Part shown: positions 51,906-59,075 of the stretch, piece after piece | How positions within the stretch are numbered: the stretch's first letter is position 1 | Layout: every line of letters begins with the position of its first letter | Origin: Lachnospiraceae bacterium | GTDB taxonomy: Bacteria > Bacillota > Clostridia > Lachnospirales > Lachnospiraceae | Reading direction: 5' to 3' | Assembly: GCA_024405115.1 (NCBI GenBank) | Contig: JAKSPD010000007.1 | Coordinates: 1-59,075 of the forward strand | Length of the DNA stretch: 59,075 bases | Program-made: the position numbers and the translations under genes | The notes under the pieces: model-generated | Database searches by the model: none | Told to the model about the DNA's origin: nothing | Seen by the model: only the letters and a program-made list of their open reading frames with translations

Positions 51906-54359
51906 TTATTCCATACACACCTTTTTCAGGTGCCATATTTCATTTACATACTCCTCAATGGTCCTGTCAGACGAGAATTTACCGCAGTTAGCGGTATTAA
52001 TAAGTGCACTCCTTGCCCATGAAAGCCTGTCACGGTATTTAATGTCCGCTTCATGGCATGCCCTGAGATAATCCCTGAAATCCGCCAGAATGAAATACGG
52101 ATCAGCATTATCTGAAGGATTGTTCCGAACAAGAAGGGAATTATAAATATCTCGGAACAGATCCGGATCCTCCGGTGAATAAAAGCCGTTGATCAGCTGC
52201 ATAAGGACCTGCCTGATTTCAGGATCTTCAGAGAAAATCTTTCTCGGATCATAATCATGAAGCTCCTCATGTCTCATTACCTCTTCTGCCGACATACCGA
52301 ATATGAAGGCGTTTTCCTTTCCGGCGCATTCAACAATCTCAATGTTAGCACCATCCATGGTCCCAAGTGTCAGCGCACCATTTAACATAAACTTCATGTT
52401 TGATGTACCTGAAGCCTCCTTGGAAGCCGTGGAAATCTGCTCTGAGATATCGGCAGCCGGGAAAATCAGCTCTGCATTAGATACACAGTAATCCTCAATA
52501 AATACTACCTTTATCTTCCCGTTGATAGTTTCATCATTATTGATTACTTCAGCAACATTATTGATGAGCTTAATGATAAGCTTTGCCCTGTAATACCCTG
52601 GAGCAGCCTTAGCCCCAAAAATAAATGTATGCGGGTACATGTCAAATCCGGGGTCGTTTTTCAGTCTGTTATAGAGATACATGACATGCAGGATGTTCAT
52701 GAGCTGTCGTTTATACTCGTGAAGCCTCTTTACCTGTACGTCGAACATGCTCTCAGGATCAACCTCGATTCCGTTTCGCTCCCTGATGTATTCAGCAAGT
52801 CTCAGTTTATTCCTGTACTTTATGTCCATGAACTCCGTGAGTGCCTTTTCATCATCACAAAGTTTCATCAGGCCTTTCATCTCAGTAAGGTCAGTTATCC
52901 AGCTATCGCCGATATGCCCTGTGATCCATTCTGAAAGCAGGGGATTTGCGTGAAGCATGAAACGTCTCTGTGTGATTCCGTTTGTCTTATTACTGAATTT
53001 ATACGGATATAACGCGTAGAATCCCCTGAAAGTACTTGTTTTTAAAATATTGGAGTGAATCTCGGCCACACCGTTAACACTGTGGCTTCCGGTAATGGCA
53101 AGATTTGCCATTCTGACAACACCGTTATGAACGATTTCCATTTCATCCCTGAGGTCTTCACGACCGGGCAGCTTCTCAGAAATGTAAATGTTCAGCCTGC
53201 GGCTTATTTCCTGAACTATCTGGAATACCCTGGGAAGCATTCTTCCAAAAAGGCCCACCGGCCAGGTTTCAAGAGCCTCAGACATTATCGTATGGTTTGT
53301 GAATGCACAGGTCTGTTTTACTATTTCCCATGCCTCATCCCAGTACATCCTGTAGTCATCCAGAAGCACCCTCATAAGTTCGGGAACACACAGTGTGGGG
53401 TGTGTATCATTCATATGAAATGCCACATATTTTGGAAGGTCATGAATATCATCATGATGCTCACAGAATTTCTTCAGGGCAACCTGAACAGTTGCGGAAA
53501 CAAAGAAATACTGCTGCCGAAGCCTCAGTTCCTTTCCCTCAATGTAATTATCATTAGGATACAGTACGTTGCAGATGTTGTTAGCAAGGTTTGCCTGTTC
53601 GACAGCCTTCATGTAATTTCCCTTGTCGAATTCATTAAGACTGAATTCCTCTACAGGCTCGGCATCCCATACGCGCAGTGTATTAATAAATCCATTTCCG
53701 TATCCTACAACAGGAATGTCATATGGTATCGCTTTTACAGACTGGTAGTTCCTAAGTTCAAAATAGTTCCTTTCCCCGTCCCAGAGAGTTTCAACATATC
53801 CATTGAATTTTACTTCACAGGTATACTCACTTCTCCTGACCTCAAAGGGATAACCGTTTTTCAGCCAGTTATCAGGCATTTCCACCTGATACCCGTTTAT
53901 GATCTTCTGCCTGAAAAGGCCGTACTTGTATCTGATTCCGCATCCATATGCCGGATAGGAAAGTGTAGCCAGGGAATCCAGGAAGCACGAGGCAAGCCTT
54001 CCAAGGCCGCCGTTTCCAAGGGCAGGATCGCGTTCCTGGTCCTCCAGTTCATTCAAGCTTATTCCTAATTCCTCCATTGCTTCGGCAAACGGCCTGTATG
54101 CTTTAAGATTTATCAGGTTATTTCCGAGCGAACGTCCGAAAAGGAATTCCATTGAAAGGTAATAAAGCTTTTTTGTATTGCCGTCATCAATCTTCTCATG
54201 CGAATTGATCCAGTCCTCCATAAGGAGGTCTCTGACAACATTTGCAAAAGCAAAGTAAACCTGTTCCCTGGTCGCAGTTTCGAGGTTCCTTCTGTAAAGG
54301 AACCTCACATTTCTTTCAACCTGCGATTTTATATCTTCTTTATCAAAATCAAGCTTCAA
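51906..54359 (-). CDS. glgP: glycogen/starch phosphorylase
   Basis: Encodes about 817 residues, full length. EASGTSNMKFMLNGALTLGTM-type wording holds the pyridoxal-phosphate lysine, and GNGGLGRLASCFLDSLATL is the N-terminal family hallmark. It releases glucose-1-phosphate from glycogen or maltodextrins. No ATG exists at the N-terminus. TTG at 54359 follows GGAG by nine bases and is preferred over the TTG at 54368, which touches the ribosome-binding site. The start overlaps the ileS stop. Confidence 0.94.
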   Translation of the reverse strand: MKLDFDKEDIKSQVERNVRFLYRRNLETATREQVYFAFANVVRDLLMEDWINSHEKIDDGNTKKLYYLSMEFLFGRSLGNNLINLKAYRPFAEAMEELGISLNELEDQERDPALGNGGLGRLASCFLDSLATLSYPAYGCGIRYKYGLFRQKIINGYQVEMPDNWLKNGYPFEVRRSEYTCEVKFNGYVETLWDGERNYFELRNYQSVKAIPYDIPVVGYGNGFINTLRVWDAEPVEEFSLNEFDKGNYMKAVEQANLANNICNVLYPNDNYIEGKELRLRQQYFFVSATVQVALKKFCEHHDDIHDLPKYVAFHMNDTHPTLCVPELMRVLLDDYRMYWDEAWEIVKQTCAFTNHTIMSEALETWPVGLFGRMLPRVFQIVQEISRRLNIYISEKLPGREDLRDEMEIVHNGVVRMANLAITGSHSVNGVAEIHSNILKTSTFRGFYALYPYKFSNKTNGITQRRFMLHANPLLSEWITGHIGDSWITDLTEMKGLMKLCDDEKALTEFMDIKYRNKLRLAEYIRERNGIEVDPESMFDVQVKRLHEYKRQLMNILHVMYLYNRLKNDPGFDMYPHTFIFGAKAAPGYYRAKLIIKLINNVAEVINNDETINGKIKVVFIEDYCVSNAELIFPAADISEQISTASKEASGTSNMKFMLNGALTLGTMDGANIEIVECAGKENAFIFGMSAEEVMRHEELHDYDPRKIFSEDPEIRQVLMQLINGFYSPEDPDLFRDIYNSLLVRNNPSDNADPYFILADFRDYLRACHEADIKYRDRLSWARSALINTANCGKFSSDRTIEEYVNEIWHLKKVCME

Positions 54360-57300
54360 TCTTTTCAACTCCGAGTGTAAGTGATTCTCCGTTGATGTCC
54401 CACTGCTTTACGTATCCGGCTGCATCACATTCTGTTATGGAGGCTGCCATGCAGTCATGACATATCTGCCGGGCTGTTTCGGTAATTACCTTATCAAGTC
54501 TTTCAGAACCGTTATACGTGATTCTGATCTTATCCATTACTTCGAAACCGGCTTCCTTTCTCATTGTCTGAACCTTTGAGATAACCTCACGCATAAAGCC
54601 CTCATTGATAAGTTCGTCCGTAAGGTTTGTGTCAAGTACAACCGTATTCCTGAAGTCTTCCTCTGTTACAAATCCGTCCTTCTGTGATACATCTATAAGC
54701 AGGTCATCCTTTGTAAGGACAATTTCTGTTCCGTCCGGGGCACTGAACTTAAGTTCCCCTGTTTCTTCAATGGAGGCATAAGCTGCGGCGCCATCCATTT
54801 CTGTAAGGTAGTTTCTGATAAAGCCAAGATTCTTGCCATACTTTGGACCTACAGTCCTTAACTGCGGTTTGAAAGAATAAGCTGCAAAGTCGCTTACGTC
54901 GTCAGTGAAAACAACTTCCTTTAAGTTAAGTTCATCCCTGATGATTTCTGAGTAAAGACCTTCCAGTTTATTCTCAGACTTAACATACATCCTTGCTATA
55001 GGCTGTCTGTTCTTAAGGCCTGAAGAATTTCTTGCCGCACGGCCTAAAATTACGATGTCAAGTACGGCATCCATTGACTTTTCCAGTTCAGAATCAACAA
55101 ATGAGGCATCACTTACGGGGAAGTCACACAGATGAATTGATTCAGGTGCATCCGCGTCTACGCTCTTTACCATGTTAAGATAAATTGACTCAGTCATGAA
55201 TGGAATGAAGGGAGCCGCACAGAGTGAAACATTCTTAAGTGCTGTATAAAGAGTCATGTAAGCATTGATCTTGTCCTGCTCCATTCCCTTTGCCCAGAAA
55301 CGCTCACGGCATCTTCTTACATACCAGTTTGAAAGGTCATCAACAAATTCCTCCAGAAGTGCACATGACTCAGGGATCTTGTATTCGGACATGTTCCTGT
55401 CAACGCCTGCTATCATCGTATTCATCTTGGACAGGATCCATTTATCCATTACAGACAGGCTTTCCTTTGAAAGCTCGTACTTTGTGGGATCAAATCCGTC
55501 AATGTTTGCGTAGAGAATATAGAAGGCATATGTGTTCCAGAGCGTTCCAAGGAACTTTCTCTGTCCTTCTGTTACTGCCTTTCCGTAGAAACGGTTGGGA
55601 AGCCAGGGAGCTGAGTTAGTATAGAAATACCAGCGGATGGCATCTGCACCGTACTCATCAAGTGCCGCAATCGGGTCAACGGCATTACCCTTTGACTTAC
55701 TCATCTTCTGTCCGTTCTCATCCTGGACATGTCCAAGAACAATTACGTTCTCAAATGGAGCCTTGTTGAAAAGAAGTGTTGACTCTGCAAGAAGTGAATA
55801 GAACCATCCACGAGTCTGGTCAACAGCTTCAGAAATGAACTGGGCAGGGAATTCCTTCTTAAACAGTTCCTGATTTTCAAACGGATAATGATGCTGTGCA
55901 AAGGGCATTGCTCCTGAGTCGAACCAGCAGTCAATGACCTCGGGAACTCTTGTCATTGGCTTTCCACAGTGCGGGCAGCGGATCTGTACCTTATCGATGT
56001 AAGGCCTGTGAAGCTCAACGTAATCTCCGCTTATGCCCTTTCCGGAAGCCTTAAGCTCATTGTATACCTCATCGTAATTAAGGCTTCTTTCCTTAAGTTC
56101 TTCCCTGGAACCGATGGCATCCCTCTCTCCGCAGTCAGGGCATTCCCAGATGTTAAGGGGTGTTCCCCAGTAACGGTTTCTTGAAAGTGCCCAGTCCTGT
56201 ACGTTCTTTAACCAGTCACCGAAACGGCCTTCTCCGATGGTCTGAGGAATCCAGTTGATTGTCTCATTATTCCTGATAAGGTCATCCCTAACGGCGGTCA
56301 TCCTGATGTACCAGGACTCCCTTGCATAGTAAAGAAGGGGTGTGTTGCATCTCCAGCAGTGCGGATAGCTGTGCTCAAACTGAGGTGCATCAAACAGAAG
56401 GTCTCTCTCATCAAGGTCCTTTAATACCATGGGATCAGCTTTCTTTACGAAAATGCCTTCCCACTTTTCATTTCCGGTCATGTTGCCCTTTTCGTCAACG
56501 AGCTGAACAAAAGGAAGGTCGTAAATACGTCCGAGCCTTGCGTCATCTTCACCAAAAGCAGGGGCGATATGAACGATACCGGTACCGTCTGACATGCTTA
56601 CATAGCTGTCAGCCGTAACAAAGTGTGCCTTCTTATGCTGCTTTACTGCAAGCTCAGCTGCTTTCTCGTAAAGGGGCTCATACTCCTTATACTCAAGTTC
56701 TTTTCCGGTAAATGTCTCAAGAACTTCCGCATCCTCACCAAGGTGCTTTGCCATAAGCGGCTCAGCAAGATAATAAGTAAGGCCGTCCTTTTTGGATCTT
56801 GCCTTTACGTATGTATCAGTCGGGCTTACGCAGAGTGCCACGTTTGAAGGAAGTGTCCACGGGGTCGTGGTCCACGCAAGAAGGTATGCGTCCTCACCCT
56901 TAACCTTGAAACGGACGATGGCGGAACGTTCCTTAACATCCTTATATCCCTGTGCAACCTCGTGTGAAGAAAGCGGGGTACCGCAGCGCGGGCAGTAGGG
57001 AACGATCTTGAAACCCTTGTAAAGAAGACCTTTCTTCCAGATTTCCTTAAGGGCCCACCACTCAGACTCGATATACTCATCATAATATGTAACATAAGGG
57101 TGCTCCATGTCAGCCCAGAATCCGACCTGGAATGAGAAGTCCTCCCACATTCCCTTATATTTCCATACATTTTCCTTGCACAGCTCGATGAACGGTGCAA
57201 TGCCGTATGACTCGATCTGTTCTTTTCCGTTAATTCCTATCTGCTTTTCTATTTCAAGTTCAACGGGAAGGCCGTGGGTGTCCCATCCGGCCTTACGGGG

Positions 57301-57543
57301 AACCATCTTTCCCTTCATTGTATAATAACGCGGTACCAGATCCTTTATGCATCTGGTAAGCACGTGTCCGATATGCGGCTTTCCGTTTGCCGTTGGAGGT
57401 CCGTCATAAAATACGTAACTCGGATCTCCTTCGTGTTCCTTGATGGACTTTCTGAAAATGTCATTTTCTTTCCAGAACTTCTCAACTTTCTTTTCCCTGC
57501 CGACAAAATCCATCGATGTGTCGACTTTTTCATAAAGGGCCAT
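54349..57543 (-). CDS. ileS: isoleucyl-tRNA synthetase (long, eukaryote-like type)
   Basis: Encodes 1,064 residues; the common bacterial type is about 920-940, and this long, eukaryote-like type is known for natural mupirocin tolerance in several bacteria. HIGH is PHIGH at 56-60, KMSKS is KMSKSKGN near 620, and the CP1 editing domain lies between. GAGGAGGAAAGAAAA precedes the ATG. No T-box is visible in the 31 bases separating it from the MATE gene, so it would be read from an upstream promoter. Confidence 0.95.
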   Translation of the reverse strand: MALYEKVDTSMDFVGREKKVEKFWKENDIFRKSIKEHEGDPSYVFYDGPPTANGKPHIGHVLTRCIKDLVPRYYTMKGKMVPRKAGWDTHGLPVELEIEKQIGINGKEQIESYGIAPFIELCKENVWKYKGMWEDFSFQVGFWADMEHPYVTYYDEYIESEWWALKEIWKKGLLYKGFKIVPYCPRCGTPLSSHEVAQGYKDVKERSAIVRFKVKGEDAYLLAWTTTPWTLPSNVALCVSPTDTYVKARSKKDGLTYYLAEPLMAKHLGEDAEVLETFTGKELEYKEYEPLYEKAAELAVKQHKKAHFVTADSYVSMSDGTGIVHIAPAFGEDDARLGRIYDLPFVQLVDEKGNMTGNEKWEGIFVKKADPMVLKDLDERDLLFDAPQFEHSYPHCWRCNTPLLYYARESWYIRMTAVRDDLIRNNETINWIPQTIGEGRFGDWLKNVQDWALSRNRYWGTPLNIWECPDCGERDAIGSREELKERSLNYDEVYNELKASGKGISGDYVELHRPYIDKVQIRCPHCGKPMTRVPEVIDCWFDSGAMPFAQHHYPFENQELFKKEFPAQFISEAVDQTRGWFYSLLAESTLLFNKAPFENVIVLGHVQDENGQKMSKSKGNAVDPIAALDEYGADAIRWYFYTNSAPWLPNRFYGKAVTEGQRKFLGTLWNTYAFYILYANIDGFDPTKYELSKESLSVMDKWILSKMNTMIAGVDRNMSEYKIPESCALLEEFVDDLSNWYVRRCRERFWAKGMEQDKINAYMTLYTALKNVSLCAAPFIPFMTESIYLNMVKSVDADAPESIHLCDFPVSDASFVDSELEKSMDAVLDIVILGRAARNSSGLKNRQPIARMYVKSENKLEGLYSEIIRDELNLKEVVFTDDVSDFAAYSFKPQLRTVGPKYGKNLGFIRNYLTEMDGAAAYASIEETGELKFSAPDGTEIVLTKDDLLIDVSQKDGFVTEEDFRNTVVLDTNLTDELINEGFMREVISKVQTMRKEAGFEVMDKIRITYNGSERLDKVITETARQICHDCMAASITECDAAGYVKQWDINGESLTLGVEKIEA

Positions 57544-57574
57544 TTTTCTTTCCTCCTCAGATCATTAGCTCTTA

Positions 57575-58945
57575 TTAATAATACATGGCAACGCCGTCTT
57601 CCTTTGGAAGCTTTGCTTTTGCCTTAAAATAACAGATTAAATGTGCAGCGAACGTTAAAGTCCAGCTTATGGGGTAACCGATTAATAGTATCCTGTAATC
57701 ATGCACTGCGGCGAATACGGTATACAGCCACACTATCCTTAAACCGACTGCACCTATAAGTGAAACTACCGTTGGCAGCGTTCCGTATCCCATACCCCTC
57801 ATGAGCCCACTTGATACGTCCATGAGTCCGCATGTCCAGTAAGACAGCATGAAAATTGTAAGTCTTACGAGTGCTGCCGTGACAACCTCGGGGTCCGTCG
57901 TATACAGCCATAGGAGATTCCTTCCAAAAACTGCAAAGATACCCTGAAATACAAATCCAACAATCGTAACGCATGCAAGTGAACTAAAAGCAATCTTATT
58001 GAGCCTGCTGTACTTTTTTGCACCCACGTTCTGGCCAATGAACGTTATTGCAGCCGTATAGACAGAGTGCATTGCCGTATACTGAAAACCCTCAAGGCTG
58101 GCTGATGCACCGTTTCCAGCCATGACAATTGAACCGAAAGAATTCACAGAGGACTGGATAAGTACGTTTGATACGGCAAACAGTACGCTCTGAAGTCCTG
58201 CGGGAATACCGACCTGCGCAAACTTTTTTATGGTCTTTATGTCAAGGTTAAGCTTTCTCGGATTAAGCTTGAGGCATGAGTCTTCCTTTATCAGCGCCCT
58301 CAGAATAAGAAGGCTTGAAACACAGTGTGATGCAACGGTTGCTATAGCGACTCCTGCCACTCCCATGTTAAGCTTAATTACAAAGAACAGGTTCAGGCAC
58401 ACATTTACGACACCTGCAATAAACAGATAGTAAAGCGGCCTTTTGGTATCACCTATACTCCTTAAAACTGCCGAACCGAAGTTGTAAAGCATAATGAATG
58501 GCATTCCGGCAAAATATATTTTAAGGTACCTGACCGAAAGCGGGAGTACATTTTCCGGACTTCCCATAAGCTTAAGCATCGGCTCAGCGAAGAGCCAGCC
58601 TAATGCAATAAGGAAAAAACCTGAAACAAGTGCCACTGCTATTGAGGTATGTACAACTTTTGAAACCTCATTGTACTTTCCTGACGCATAATTCGTGGCC
58701 ACTACGACATTAACGCCCACTGAAATGCCGATAAAAAGGTTTGTAAGAAGACCGGTTAATGATCCGGTGGAACTTACAGCCGCAAGCGCATCTGATCCTA
58801 CATATCTTCCAAGTACTATGACGTCCGCAGCATTGAATAAAAGCTGAAGGACACCACTTAAAGCAAGCGGAAGCGCAAAAAGGAGTATCTTTGGGAGAAT
58901 ACTCCCGTTAAGCATGTCAATTTCATGCGTACTTTTTGAATTCAT
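57575..58945 (-). CDS. MATE-family efflux transporter
   Basis: Encodes 456 residues with about twelve transmembrane segments in two halves. The wording NGSILPKILLFALPLALSG and LFNAADVIVLGRYVG near the N-terminus is typical of MATE exporters of the DinF/NorM clade. It should export drugs or metabolites using sodium or protons. The substrate cannot be predicted. GAGGGTTTTTTAG precedes the ATG. It is the first gene of the long minus-strand array. Confidence 0.93.
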   Translation of the reverse strand: MNSKSTHEIDMLNGSILPKILLFALPLALSGVLQLLFNAADVIVLGRYVGSDALAAVSSTGSLTGLLTNLFIGISVGVNVVVATNYASGKYNEVSKVVHTSIAVALVSGFFLIALGWLFAEPMLKLMGSPENVLPLSVRYLKIYFAGMPFIMLYNFGSAVLRSIGDTKRPLYYLFIAGVVNVCLNLFFVIKLNMGVAGVAIATVASHCVSSLLILRALIKEDSCLKLNPRKLNLDIKTIKKFAQVGIPAGLQSVLFAVSNVLIQSSVNSFGSIVMAGNGASASLEGFQYTAMHSVYTAAITFIGQNVGAKKYSRLNKIAFSSLACVTIVGFVFQGIFAVFGRNLLWLYTTDPEVVTAALVRLTIFMLSYWTCGLMDVSSGLMRGMGYGTLPTVVSLIGAVGLRIVWLYTVFAAVHDYRILLIGYPISWTLTFAAHLICYFKAKAKLPKEDGVAMYY

Positions 58946-58988
58946 CTAAAAAACCCTCATCAAAACCGCCCTGGCAGTGACGCATCTT

Positions 58989-59014
58989 AAAAAAAACAAA
59001 CAATGAGCCATTGT
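58989..59014 (-). terminator. weak leader hairpin before the MATE gene
   Basis: ACAATG/CATTGT (59000-59014) with a three-base loop followed by TTGTTTTTTTT on the minus strand, between the promoter and the MATE gene. The stem is AT-rich and short, so it may be a weak attenuator. Confidence 0.45.
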
Positions 59015-59021
59015 CAGAGTG

Positions 59022-59050
59022 TTGATAAACGATGTTGATTGTACTATAAT
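59022..59050 (+). promoter_or_regulatory. plus-strand promoter leaving the window
   Basis: TTGATA (59022-59027) and TATAAT (59045-59050) with a 17-base spacer on the plus strand, overlapping the divergent MATE promoter. Its gene lies beyond the right edge. Confidence 0.6.
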
Positions 59051-59066
59051 CTGAGGATATTTACAA
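59038..59066 (-). promoter_or_regulatory. MATE gene promoter
   Basis: TTGTAA (59066-59061) and TACAAT (59043-59038) with a 17-base spacer on the minus strand; the two divergent promoters overlap almost completely. Confidence 0.55.
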
Positions 59067-59075
59067 GAGAACATT

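Noticed and set aside
53055-54068. 337-residue plus-strand frame opposite glgP
   Set aside because: Lies wholly antisense to a full-length, well-supported glycogen phosphorylase and shows no recognisable domain.
57544-57574. T-box leader before ileS (also looked for before thrS, alaS and gltX)
   Set aside because: Gaps are too short or show no T-box-like elements.
1-59075. Insertion sequences, prophage, integron, CRISPR arrays
   Set aside because: No transposase, integrase or phage gene and no direct-repeat array with spacers was seen.

Overview
The window looks like a chromosomal segment from a Lachnospiraceae-type member of the Clostridia (low-to-middle G+C, Gram-positive). The evidence is the gene families: a split transketolase, a long eukaryote-like IleRS, clustered HI0933-cmk-ispH-S1 genes, tig-clpP-clpX-engB, and two BMP-type nucleoside ABC systems. 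The species cannot be named from sequence alone. Almost everything is coded on the minus strand. I found no insertion sequence, prophage, CRISPR array or rRNA, and no gene-free stretch longer than 300 bases.

Layout, left to right (transcription mostly right to left). 0.1-3.1 kb: malic enzyme and two-subunit transketolase operon. 3.3-6.7 kb: a plus-strand tRNA-Pro(GGG), alaS, a small membrane protein, a probable 6S RNA and tRNA-Pro(UGG). 6.7-11.7 kb: gltX, a compact UvrD-like helicase and an OmpR-type two-component system. 11.8-15.6 kb: pnp with a structured leader, then infC-rpmI-rplT with an attenuator leader and a non-AUG infC start. 15.6-27.1 kb: two paralogous nucleoside ABC operons. The first sits behind a purine-riboswitch-like leader and terminator; the second also carries thymidine kinase and a uridine kinase. 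27.2-29.7 kb: a GntR regulator beside a DUF4387/DUF1446 (AtuA-like) pair, with two candidate operators sharing half-sites. 29.9-35.5 kb: tig-clpP-clpX-engB-thrS. 35.6-36.0 kb: a CYTH protein. 36.1-58.9 kb: about twenty tightly packed minus-strand genes, including ispH/cmk/S1, galE, an Mrp ATPase, queH, rpoD, typA, a TPR membrane protein, two CobW-type proteins (one with a striking His/Asp/Glu repeat), glycogen phosphorylase, ileS and a MATE exporter. At the right edge divergent promoters overlap.

How it fits together. Most of the window is core information processing: aminoacyl-tRNA synthetases, ribosomal proteins, RNA turnover, sigma factor and proteolysis. Two accessory themes stand out. 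One is nucleoside uptake and salvage, with purine-type RNA control on one transporter and kinases on the other. The other is a likely metal-handling pair (CobW with a His-rich domain plus a CobW-like protein fused to a domain resembling the YcgQ C-terminus). The GntR-DUF4387-DUF1446 unit is the best candidate for a little-described metabolic module. Family names come from recognised motifs and memory; no database search was run.
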